From assembly GCA_027620575.1 (NCBI GenBank), contig JAQCDT010000013.1, forward strand, positions 1-15,919: a stretch of 15,919 bases of DNA, in the 5' to 3' direction. The DNA comes from Verrucomicrobiota bacterium. Lineage in GTDB: Bacteria > Verrucomicrobiota > Verrucomicrobiia > Opitutales > Coraliomargaritaceae. Shown here piece after piece: positions 1 through 7,110 of this stretch. Below the pieces are notes generated by a model. That model searched no databases. It was given only the letters and a program-made list of their open reading frames with translations, and was not told the DNA's origin. The position numbers and the translations under genes were made by a program. Position 1 is the first letter of the stretch, and each line of letters opens with the position of its first letter.

Positions 1-71
<71 letters not shown>

Positions 72-102
72 CTTTACTAATAAATATCAAAATCATAAAT
101 CT

Positions 103-306
103 ATGAAAAATCCATTTCGCAGTATAAGAGAATTCTTCTCAGAAATGATCACTGAGTTAAAAAAAGCTTCGTGGCCAACATTTGTCGAATTAAGGGATTC
201 AACGATTGTGGTTCTATTGGCTACCGTACTTTTGGGAACTTTTATTGCTCTGTCCGACTTTTCCTTACTCAACGGAGTTGAATTTCTTACGTCACTTGTT
301 CGCTAA
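103..306 (+). CDS. secE: Preprotein translocase subunit SecE
   Basis: A 67-residue protein of the short, single-span SecE type. SecE clamps SecY in the inner-membrane SecYEG channel that exports unfolded proteins. Residues 1-30 form an amphipathic cytoplasmic helix containing the family hallmark ELKKASWPT (18-26). One hydrophobic span follows at about 34-50, with a short tail after it. The three-span gammaproteobacterial form is about twice as long; this length is normal for most other bacteria. The gene lies 34 bases after the tRNA-Trp and 22 bases before nusG, the standard secE-nusG pairing. No Shine-Dalgarno sequence precedes the ATG; the upstream bases are A/T only apart from C. The start is fixed by the typical N-terminus. 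Confidence 0.96.
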   Translation: MKNPFRSIREFFSEMITELKKASWPTFVELRDSTIVVLLATVLLGTFIALSDFSLLNGVEFLTSLVR

Positions 307-328
307 ACTCGCTTTCCTACACTAATTT

Positions 329-907
329 ATGTCAGCTGCTACATCAGTTACCGGACCTCAATGGTACGCCGTCCAGACACTCTCTAACCAAGAGCAAAAA
401 GCCAAACGCTATCTCGATAAATTTATTGAAATTGAAGAGATGGAGGAACTTGTCTTTGAAGTGCTTATGCCTACGGAGGTGGTTACAGAAGTGAAAAATG
501 GCAAGAAAACGTCTAAAACACGAAAATTTTACCCAGGTTATATTTTTGTTAAGATGCGTCTATATGATGACGATGGAAAACTACTGCAAAAGCCATGGTA
601 CTTTATTCGAGAAGCACAAGGTGTGATTAATTTTGTCGGTGGGGACAATCCAAGTCCATTGAAAAAAGCCGAGATCGATCGTATTATCAATCAAGTAGAA
701 GACGCAGAAGGCAAAGAAAAGCCGAAGATTGAATATGAAATTGGCGAGATTGTTAAAGTTAACGATGGGCCATTTATGAATTTGGATGGAAAAATCGAAG
801 AGATTGATCCTGAAAAAGGGAAACTTAAAGTTTCTGTATCTATTTTTGGGCGTTACACCCCAGTTGAACTAGAATATTGGCAAATCGAAAGAGCCGAGGA
901 AAATTAA
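329..907 (+). CDS. nusG: Transcription termination/antitermination factor NusG
   Basis: A 192-residue NusG. The N-terminal NGN domain (about 10-125) binds the RNA polymerase clamp. It starts with QWYAVQT (11-17) and contains the conserved FYPGYIFV (67-74). The C-terminal KOW domain (about 137-190), with VNDGPF at 144-149, is the part that in other bacteria contacts Rho or ribosomal protein S10; the S10 gene is also in this window. The segment at 79-90 (DDDGKLLQKP region) is a few residues longer than in E. coli, a common small variation. The gene is 6 bases upstream of rplK. There is no Shine-Dalgarno sequence before the ATG. Family assignment is secure. Confidence 0.97.
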   Translation: MSAATSVTGPQWYAVQTLSNQEQKAKRYLDKFIEIEEMEELVFEVLMPTEVVTEVKNGKKTSKTRKFYPGYIFVKMRLYDDDGKLLQKPWYFIREAQGVINFVGGDNPSPLKKAEIDRIINQVEDAEGKEKPKIEYEIGEIVKVNDGPFMNLDGKIEEIDPEKGKLKVSVSIFGRYTPVELEYWQIERAEEN

Positions 908-913
908 TTTATC

Positions 914-1339
914 ATGTCTAAAAAAATAATTGGAGAAATTCGTTTACAACTACCTGCTGGATCTGCGAACCCAGCACCACCGGTTGGACCTGCTTTGGGT
1001 GCACAAGGTGTCAACATCATGGGATTTTGTAAGGAGTTTAATGCGAAAACAAAGGATCAAGCGGGTATGATTTTACCAGTCGTCATTACTGTGTATGCAG
1101 ACCGTTCTTTTAGTTTCATTTTAAAGTCCCCCCCAGCGGCAGTCTTATTAAAGAAAGCTGCAGGTATTGCTAAAGGCTCAGGTGTTCCTAACCGAGATAA
1201 AGTGGGTACAGTCACTCGCAAGCAAGTACTAGAAATCGTTGACATCAAACGTAAGGATTTAAATGCCAACGATGACGACCAAGCATTTCATATCATTGCC
1301 GGTACCGCACGTTCTATGGGACTGGAAATCGCTGACTAA
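914..1339 (+). CDS. rplK: 50S ribosomal protein L11 (uL11)
   Basis: At 141 residues this has the standard L11 length. L11 forms the base of the 50S stalk with L10 and helices 43-44 of 23S rRNA, near where EF-G and the stringent factor RelA act. The N-terminal domain has the proline-rich ANPAPPVGPALGAQGVN segment at 18-34. The C-terminal RNA-binding domain has GSGVPNRDKVGTVT (88-101) and ends in AGTARSMGLEI. The ATG lies 6 bases after the nusG stop, and a GAGGA inside the end of nusG (895-899) is a weak ribosome-binding candidate, so translation is probably coupled to nusG. Thiostrepton would be expected to target this protein-RNA site (family knowledge). Confidence 0.97.
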   Translation: MSKKIIGEIRLQLPAGSANPAPPVGPALGAQGVNIMGFCKEFNAKTKDQAGMILPVVITVYADRSFSFILKSPPAAVLLKKAAGIAKGSGVPNRDKVGTVTRKQVLEIVDIKRKDLNANDDDQAFHIIAGTARSMGLEIAD

Positions 1340-1356
1340 TTTATTAACTAAAAATC

Positions 1357-1362
1357 AAGGAG
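1357..1362 (+). promoter_or_regulatory. Shine-Dalgarno site of rplA
   Basis: AAGGAG, ten bases before the rplA ATG at 1373. It is the only textbook ribosome-binding site in the window: every other start has a weak site or none. It fixes the rplA start and shows that the organism's 16S rRNA probably still carries a normal anti-Shine-Dalgarno end. Confidence 0.85.
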
Positions 1363-1372
1363 ATATACTATT

Positions 1373-2074
1373 ATGCTCACCCAGCAAATCAAGGGAAGCA
1401 AACGTTACAAAGAAGCTGCTAGTAAAGTTGATTTCACTCAATCTTACTCGCTTCAAGATGCGTCTGCGTTACTGAATACATTACCTAAAGCAAAATTTGA
1501 CGAAACCGTTGAATTATATGCTCATCTTACTGTCGATCCTCGTAAGAGTGATCAAATGGTACGAGGCACATTACAGTTGCCTCACGGAAGTGGTAAAACA
1601 GTCCGCGTGATTGTCTTTACCGAAAATCCTCAAGAAGCACTCGATAACGGAGCCGATGCGGCGGGACTCGAAGACCTTATTGAAAAAGTAACAGGAGGTT
1701 GGACTGACTTCGATGTCGCACTATCTACAACAAGTGCGATGAAAAGCGTGCGTACCGTAGCTCGTGTTCTAGGTCCTAGAGGATTGATGCCAAATCCTAA
1801 ATCTGGCACAGTGAGTGATGACATCCCTGCAGCGATTAAACTCGTTCAAGCAGGACGTGTAGAATTTAAAATGGATAAAACAGCAAATGTAGCTGTCGTT
1901 GTCGGAAAGCGTTCATTCAATGAAGCACAGATTGCAGAAAATACAGAAGCAGCAATCAACGCCTTAATTGAAGCAAGACCTTCATCTGTTACTGGGCCGT
2001 ATCTAAAGAGCTTAACCATCAGTGCTACAATGAGCCCAGGTATAAGCGTAGATACTGCACCTTACATCAAATAA
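1373..2074 (+). CDS. rplA: 50S ribosomal protein L1 (uL1)
   Basis: A 233-residue L1. L1 binds 23S rRNA helices 76-78 and forms the mobile arm that guides deacylated tRNA out of the E site. The family signature LGPRGLMPNPKSGTV is at 133-147, and the C-terminal RNA-contact segment GRVEFKMDKT is at 161-170. In many bacteria L1 also represses its own operon by binding mRNA that mimics the rRNA site; I could not identify such a site here. It is 33 bases after rplK and only 21 bases before rplJ, so rplK-rplA-rplJ look like one continuous message. It has the clearest Shine-Dalgarno sequence in the window. Confidence 0.97.
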   Translation: MLTQQIKGSKRYKEAASKVDFTQSYSLQDASALLNTLPKAKFDETVELYAHLTVDPRKSDQMVRGTLQLPHGSGKTVRVIVFTENPQEALDNGADAAGLEDLIEKVTGGWTDFDVALSTTSAMKSVRTVARVLGPRGLMPNPKSGTVSDDIPAAIKLVQAGRVEFKMDKTANVAVVVGKRSFNEAQIAENTEAAINALIEARPSSVTGPYLKSLTISATMSPGISVDTAPYIK

Positions 2075-2095
2075 CAATCAAAAGATAGTAAGCAT

Positions 2096-2620
2096 ATGAG
2101 ACTTGAAAAAAAATATTTAGCAGAAGAAGTAAAAACACATTTAGACAAATCAGACTATGTGTATTTAACGAATTACGAGCGAATCACAGTGGATGAAATC
2201 GCTGAATTAAGAGGGCAATTAGCCGAGCATGATGCAGAATTTCATGTGGTGAAAAATACCTTGCTTAATGTAGTCGCCAAAGAGCGCTCATTACCCGATC
2301 TTGGGGAGCACTTAGCAGGCCCTACGGCAATCGTCGTTGGAGGAAACAATCCGTCCGGAGTGGCAAAAGTTATTTTTGATTTCTTCAAAAAGAAAGAAAA
2401 AGTAGAGCTTAAGGCCGGAGTCATGAACGAACGTGCTTTGTCTAAAGACGAAATCGAGGCACTTTCAAAACTTCCAGGACTCGAAGTTCTACGTGCTCAG
2501 TTGCTTGGCTTGCTCACACAACCAGGAACTGGTTTCGTTCGTATTATCAATGCAGTACCACAAGGACTTGTTAACGTATTGCAGGCAAAAGTTCGAGAAG
2601 AAGGAGGCAACAACGCATAA
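2096..2620 (+). CDS. rplJ: 50S ribosomal protein L10 (uL10)
   Basis: A 174-residue L10, the stalk protein that anchors L7/L12 dimers on the 50S subunit. The N-terminal RNA-binding domain (about 1-130) contains VVKNTLLNVVAKE (51-63) and AGPTAIVVGG (79-88). The C-terminal helix, about 135-170, is the platform to which L12 N-terminal domains bind; LGLLTQPGTGFVRII is at 137-151. The ATG follows rplA by 21 bases with no Shine-Dalgarno sequence. In enterobacteria several hundred bases with a promoter and an L10-binding leader lie in this gap; here there is no room for either. The next gene, rplL, encodes its binding partner. Confidence 0.97.
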   Translation: MRLEKKYLAEEVKTHLDKSDYVYLTNYERITVDEIAELRGQLAEHDAEFHVVKNTLLNVVAKERSLPDLGEHLAGPTAIVVGGNNPSGVAKVIFDFFKKKEKVELKAGVMNERALSKDEIEALSKLPGLEVLRAQLLGLLTQPGTGFVRIINAVPQGLVNVLQAKVREEGGNNA

Positions 2621-2629
2621 AATTTTATG

Positions 2630-2716
2630 GCCCCCAAATACGGGGCGATAACAAACTAATAAATCTTAATAATCCGATTAGGGGGAAACTCTCCTTAAAT
2701 ACTCTGAATAAAGAGT
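2630..2716 (+). promoter_or_regulatory. Structured rplJ-rplL spacer with three short hairpins
   Basis: The 121-base spacer contains three inverted repeats. (1) GCCCC at 2630-2634 pairs GGGGC at 2642-2646, all G-C, with a 7-base loop. (2) AGGGG at 2680-2684 pairs CTCCT at 2691-2695 with one G-U. (3) ACTCT at 2701-2705 pairs AGAGT at 2712-2716. None is followed by a U-tract, so they do not look like intrinsic terminators. CCCCC at 2631-2635 could instead pair with GGGGG at 2681-2685, which would exclude hairpins 1 and 2. Because ribosomes need about four L7/L12 per L10, a control or stabilising element here is reasonable. That function is inference. No convincing promoter was found. Confidence 0.4.
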
Positions 2717-2741
2717 GCTAATCAATTGAAAGGTAAACAAC

Positions 2742-3131
2742 ATGTCAGATATAACAAAAGATCAAGTAATCGATTGGCTCAGCAACCAAACAGTTTTGGA
2801 AGTTGCCGATCTCGTTAAAGAACTCGAAGAGAAGTGGGGCGTAAGTGCTGCTGCTCCTGTTGCTGTTGCTGCCGCTGGTGGTGCTGCTGCTGGTGGAGGC
2901 GAAGCCGCTGCTGAAGAAAAAGACGAGTTTGACGTCATTCTAACTGAAGCTGGAGGCAACAAGATTGCCGCAATTAAGGAAGTCCGTGCGATCACTGGAT
3001 TAGGCCTTAAAGAAGCTAAGGAGTTAGTTGAAGGTGCACCAAAACCAGTCAAGGAAGGTGTAGCTAAAGACGAAGCAGAAGAGATCAAAAAGAAACTCGA
3101 AGCTGCTGGTTCTAAAGTCGAATTAAAATAA
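2742..3131 (+). CDS. rplL: 50S ribosomal protein L7/L12 (bL12)
   Basis: A 129-residue L7/L12. Multiple copies form the flexible stalk that recruits EF-Tu, EF-G and other translational GTPases. The N-terminal dimerisation domain that binds L10 is about 1-34. An alanine/glycine-rich hinge spans about 35-58, and the factor-binding C-terminal domain about 60-129. The C-terminal domain contains the conserved EKDEFDVIL (58-66), the factor-contact helix with NKIAAIKEVR, and TGLGLKEAKELVEGAPKPVK. A weak GAAAGG (2728-2733) lies 8 bases before the ATG. The long - strand reading frame opposite this gene is an artefact of its repetitive alanine codons. Confidence 0.97.
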   Translation: MSDITKDQVIDWLSNQTVLEVADLVKELEEKWGVSAAAPVAVAAAGGAAAGGGEAAAEEKDEFDVILTEAGGNKIAAIKEVRAITGLGLKEAKELVEGAPKPVKEGVAKDEAEEIKKKLEAAGSKVELK

Positions 3132-3146
3132 TTTTTTTTAATCCAA

Positions 3147-3174
3147 TTAAACGATATTAATATTATCATATAAT
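3147..3174 (+). promoter_or_regulatory. Candidate sigma-70-type promoter upstream of rpoB
   Basis: A perfect TATAAT at 3169-3174 with TTAAAC 16 bases upstream (3147-3152; 3 of 6 matches to TTGACA). The expected start of transcription, near 3181, falls at the foot of the strong hairpin at 3185-3219. The DNA here is very AT-rich, so a chance match is possible. If real, it would give rpoBC a secondary promoter after rplL. Confidence 0.35.
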
Positions 3175-3184
3175 TTCAACGATT

Positions 3185-3230
3185 AGGCGACTTCCTCATT
3201 CAAATGAGGAAGCTCGCCTTGTTGTTTTTC
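3185..3230 (+). terminator. Strong hairpin with U-rich tail between rplL and rpoB (attenuator or processing site)
   Basis: AGGCGA (3185-3190) pairs TCGCCT (3214-3219). After a single bulged C (3213), CTTCCTCAT (3191-3199) pairs ATGAGGAAG (3204-3212) around a 4-base TCAA loop. This gives 15 base pairs followed by an imperfect U-tract, TGTTGTTTTT (3220-3229). That is intrinsic-terminator architecture. In E. coli the same gap carries a partial terminator and an RNase III processing site that lower rpoBC expression relative to rplL. A similar attenuating role is inferred because rpoB follows on the same strand after another 65 bases. Confidence 0.75.
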
Positions 3231-3293
3231 TCAAAATATTCCAACTGAAATCTATTCAATTAATTTTCTAAACCTAACAACTGACTAACGACT

Positions 3294-6200
3294 ATGTCTT
3301 CTCGCAAAAATTTCGGTCAACTCAAGGAAGTGATTCAACCACCCAATCTGATTGAGAATCAAATTCAATCATTCAATGAATTTTTACAAATGGATGCTGC
3401 ACCAACGGCTCGAAAGCCTGTGGGACTCGAAGCAGTGTTCTCTGAAGTCTTTCCTATTGAAAGTTATGATGCCCGCAGTCATTTGGAATACGTGAGTTAC
3501 AATGTCACTCCGCCAGCAATGTCGGAAATTGAAGCGATCCGTGAAGGTTTAACCTATTCAGTTGCACTTTATGTTAAACTCCGTTTGCGAGAAGGAGAAA
3601 ACATTAAAGATGAAGAAATCTTTTTTGGTGAATTCCCCATGATTTCAGAAAGAGGTTCATTCATTATCAATGGTGCCGAGCGAGTTGTGGTTAGCCAATT
3701 ACACCGTTCACCTGGCATTGCTTTTGAAGAATCCGTTCATACGAGTGGAAAGATTTTACATGCCTATCGTATCATTCCAGATCGAGGTACATGGCTAGAA
3801 GTACAATTCGATCAAAATGATCTTCTATATGTTTATTTAGATCGTCGTCGTAGAAGAAGAAAATTTTTATTAACGACCTTATTGCGAGCAATGGGTTACA
3901 GTTCAGATTCTGAGATTCTTAATTTGTTCTACAATCTTGAAGAAATCTCAGTTGCCAATGCTCTTAAGCTAGAAACGGTTTCTAACTTTATTCTTACAGA
4001 AGACATTGTCGACGGAGATGAAGGAGTTGTTTTAGCCAGAGCATTCGAGCCTTTAACAAAAACGATCATTCGTTCATTTGCTAAAGCAGGACTGAAAAAA
4101 GTTTTAGCAATTGATACCTCAGTTGATGACGGTGCAATCATACGTTGCTTGAAAAAAGATCCAACTCAGAATGAAGAGGAAGCGTTAAAAGACATTTACA
4201 AACGCCTAAGACCTGGTGAGCCACCAACAACAGCAAATGCCAAAGCTTTGTTGAAACGTCTCTTCCAAGATCCAAGACGTTATGATTTAGGCCGTGTTGG
4301 ACGCTATAAGCTCAACCAAAAACTAAAGATGGATATCGATCTCGATTTCCGTGTGGTCTGTGCCGAAGATATTGTTCAGGCAACTAAGTATTTAACTCGC
4401 CTCAAACGTGGTGAAGGAACTTTAGATGATATCGATCACTTGGGTAGTCGTCGTATCCGTACAGTTGGCGAATTGCTTGCTAACCAATGTCGTATCGGAT
4501 TAGCACGAACAGAGCGTCTCGTGAAAGAGCGTATGACTTTATACGATCAAAGTGTCGATTCGATTACACCTCAGAAATTGATTAATCCAAAAGCATTGAG
4601 TACCGTTATTCGTGATTTCTTTGCACGAAGCCAACTTTCTCAATTTATGGATCAAATTAATCCATTGGCCGAGCTCACACACAAACGTCGTCTCTCTGCA
4701 CTTGGGCCTGGTGGTTTGAATCGTGAGCGTGCTGGTTTTGAAGTGCGTGACGTTCACCCATCACACTATGGACGTATCTGCCCAATTGAAACACCTGAAG
4801 GTCCAAATATTGGTTTGATCAATTCACTCAGTCTTTACTCTCGAATTAATGAGTTTGGTTTCATCGAAACGCCCTATCGAAAAGTGGTGAAAGGAAAAGT
4901 GCTGGATGAAATTGAGTATTTAAATGCTGACCAAGAAGAACCATTTATGATCGCTCAAGCGAATTCAGAAATTGATTCCAAGGGTATGTTAACAGGTCGT
5001 GTAACCTGCCGTAACCAAGATGAAGTTTTAGAATTATCTGGAAAAGAAGTTGATTACATGGACGTGTCACCGAAGCAACTTGTATCAGTTGCTGCCGGTC
5101 TGATTCCTTTCTTAGAGCATGATGATGCGAACCGTGCATTGATGGGTTCTAACATGCAACGACAAGGCGTACCTCTTTTACAATCTGAGGCTCCATTTGT
5201 TGGAACAGGAATTGAAAATCGTGTAGCAATTGATTCTAAGACAGTAGAAATTGCTTCGATTGACGGAATTATTGCGTCCGTAGATGCCAATCAAATTATT
5301 TTAACTAAAGACGGTAGCCTACCAGCAAAAACACACGATATCCAAACCGATGAGAAGAAAGATATCTATGTTTATAAATTGAGAAAGTTCATGCGTTCAA
5401 ATGCTGGAACTTGCTTCAATCAAAAACCAATTGTGGTCAAGGGACAGCCCGTGAAAAAGGGAGAAGTAATCGCCGATGGTGCTTCAACCGATAAGGGTGA
5501 ATTAGCGATAGGACGCAATATCCTTGTCGCCTTTATGCCTTGGAATGGTTACAATTTCGAAGATGCGATTTTAATCTCTGAGAAGATTGTTAAAGAAGAT
5601 ATCTTCACTTCAATTCATATTGATGAATTTGAAGTCACTGCTCGTGATACTAAATTAGGACCTGAAGAAATCACTCGTGATATTCCAAATGTCGGTGAAG
5701 AAGCCCTAAAAGACTTGAATCACGATGGTGTGATTCGTGTGGGTGCTGAAGTAAAGCCGGGAGATATTTTAGTCGGTAAGATCACGCCGAAATCAGAAAC
5801 TGAACTGGCTCCTGAAGAGAAACTACTGCGTGCGATTTTTGGTGAGAAAGCTGCAGATGTTAAAGATACATCACTCGTTGTTCCATCAGGCATTCGTGGT
5901 ATTATCATGGACGTCAAAGTTTCAGCACGTGTCGATGGCGAATCAGAGCAAATGTCTGCTTCAGACAAACGCAGAATGATCAAGAAGATCAATGAAGAGT
6001 ATCGTTCACAAAGTGATCGTTTACGTGAAGATCTTACCGAAGCTCTATCCAACATCTTGTTGGGTGAGAAGATTCCTCTCGATGTTAAAAACAGCGAGAC
6101 GGATGAGATTATCATTCCAGCGAATCGTAAGATTACAAAAACTTTACTTCGTCGCTTAGCTGCAGTTTCTAAATTTATCGAAATCGATCCTTCTCCTGTT

Positions 6201-7085
6201 CGCATTAAGATCATGGAGATCGTTGAAAATTATCAAGGTAAGTTTGATGAATTAGACTACGAAAAAGAGCGTAAGATCGAAGGTGTTGAAACTGGAGAAG
6301 ACGCCGAACAAGGAGTGGTAAAGAGCGTAAAAGTTTACATTGCTAAAAAGCGTAAAATGCAAGTCGGCGATAAGATGGCTGGACGACACGGAAACAAAGG
6401 TGTGGTCGCAAAGATTGTTGCCGAAGAAGATATGCCTCACTTAGAGGATGGTACACCTGTTGAAATTTGTTTGAATCCTCTTGGGGTGCCTTCACGAATG
6501 AATGTGGGACAAGTTTTGGAAACACATTTGGGTTGGGCTTGTAAGAAACTCGGACTCACTGTGGCGACTCCTATTTTTGATGGTATTTCAGAAAAACGAG
6601 TCCGTGAGTATTTAGAAGAAGCAGATCTTCCAAAGACAGGTAAGAGTGTATTGTATGATGGTCGCTCTGGTGAAAAGATTCACCAAGAAGTTGTGGTGGG
6701 TTACATGTATATGTTGAAACTTAACCACCTAGTCGCATCAAAGATTCACGCACGTGCGGTTGGACCTTACAGCTTAATCACACAGCAACCACTTGGAGGT
6801 AAAGCTCAGTATGGTGGTCAGCGATTTGGAGAGATGGAAGTTTGGGCCCTAGAAGCTTATGGTGCAGCTTACACCTTGCAGGAATTGTTAACTGTTAAAT
6901 CAGATGATGTGACAGGTAGAACTCGCATTTATGAATCTCTGGTTAAAGGAGATAATAGCTTGAATGCAGGTACACCTCAATCATTCAACGTTTTGATGAA
7001 GGAAATCCAAAGTTTATGTTTAGACGTCCGTTTGGAATCTGAAGGTAAATTTGAATTAGGAAATGGCATAGCCGATCAAGGATAA
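3294..7085 (+). CDS. rpoB: DNA-directed RNA polymerase subunit beta
   Basis: The 1263-residue beta subunit, between the Bacillus (about 1190) and E. coli (1342) lengths. Together with beta' it forms the catalytic core. The N-terminus NLIENQIQSFNEF begins the protrusion. The rifampicin pocket lies at 447-468: D453, H463 and S468 match E. coli D516, H526 and S531, while I455 replaces N518 and A459 replaces S522. The active-centre segment GDKMAGRHGNKG is at 1025-1036, with K1027 and K1035 matching E. coli K1065 and K1073. The C-terminal clamp has GGKAQYGGQRFGEMEVWALEA. There is no Shine-Dalgarno sequence before the ATG; the start is supported by the typical N-terminus. rpoC follows after 25 bases. 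Target-site residues predict rifampicin sensitivity (inference). Confidence 0.98.
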   Translation: MSSRKNFGQLKEVIQPPNLIENQIQSFNEFLQMDAAPTARKPVGLEAVFSEVFPIESYDARSHLEYVSYNVTPPAMSEIEAIREGLTYSVALYVKLRLREGENIKDEEIFFGEFPMISERGSFIINGAERVVVSQLHRSPGIAFEESVHTSGKILHAYRIIPDRGTWLEVQFDQNDLLYVYLDRRRRRRKFLLTTLLRAMGYSSDSEILNLFYNLEEISVANALKLETVSNFILTEDIVDGDEGVVLARAFEPLTKTIIRSFAKAGLKKVLAIDTSVDDGAIIRCLKKDPTQNEEEALKDIYKRLRPGEPPTTANAKALLKRLFQDPRRYDLGRVGRYKLNQKLKMDIDLDFRVVCAEDIVQATKYLTRLKRGEGTLDDIDHLGSRRIRTVGELLANQCRIGLARTERLVKERMTLYDQSVDSITPQKLINPKALSTVIRDFFARSQLSQFMDQINPLAELTHKRRLSALGPGGLNRERAGFEVRDVHPSHYGRICPIETPEGPNIGLINSLSLYSRINEFGFIETPYRKVVKGKVLDEIEYLNADQEEPFMIAQANSEIDSKGMLTGRVTCRNQDEVLELSGKEVDYMDVSPKQLVSVAAGLIPFLEHDDANRALMGSNMQRQGVPLLQSEAPFVGTGIENRVAIDSKTVEIASIDGIIASVDANQIILTKDGSLPAKTHDIQTDEKKDIYVYKLRKFMRSNAGTCFNQKPIVVKGQPVKKGEVIADGASTDKGELAIGRNILVAFMPWNGYNFEDAILISEKIVKEDIFTSIHIDEFEVTARDTKLGPEEITRDIPNVGEEALKDLNHDGVIRVGAEVKPGDILVGKITPKSETELAPEEKLLRAIFGEKAADVKDTSLVVPSGIRGIIMDVKVSARVDGESEQMSASDKRRMIKKINEEYRSQSDRLREDLTEALSNILLGEKIPLDVKNSETDEIIIPANRKITKTLLRRLAAVSKFIEIDPSPVRIKIMEIVENYQGKFDELDYEKERKIEGVETGEDAEQGVVKSVKVYIAKKRKMQVGDKMAGRHGNKGVVAKIVAEEDMPHLEDGTPVEICLNPLGVPSRMNVGQVLETHLGWACKKLGLTVATPIFDGISEKRVREYLEEADLPKTGKSVLYDGRSGEKIHQEVVVGYMYMLKLNHLVASKIHARAVGPYSLITQQPLGGKAQYGGQRFGEMEVWALEAYGAAYTLQELLTVKSDDVTGRTRIYESLVKGDNSLNAGTPQSFNVLMKEIQSLCLDVRLESEGKFELGNGIADQG

Positions 7086-7110
7086 GTATTAACCAATAAT
7101 TTTTAAAAAT

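Noticed and set aside
2762..3169. 135-codon open frame on the - strand opposite rplL
   Set aside because: It arises from the alanine/glycine-rich codons of the L7/L12 hinge and has no start context or family resemblance.
4638..4704. Rifampicin-resistance signature in RpoB (I455, A459)
   Set aside because: The main resistance residues D453, H463 and S468 are wild-type, and the two differences look like ordinary lineage variation.
5720..6214. 164-codon open frame on the - strand opposite rpoB
   Set aside because: It lies wholly inside the well-supported rpoB, has low-complexity Ser/Arg-rich composition and no recognisable domain. It is a shadow frame.
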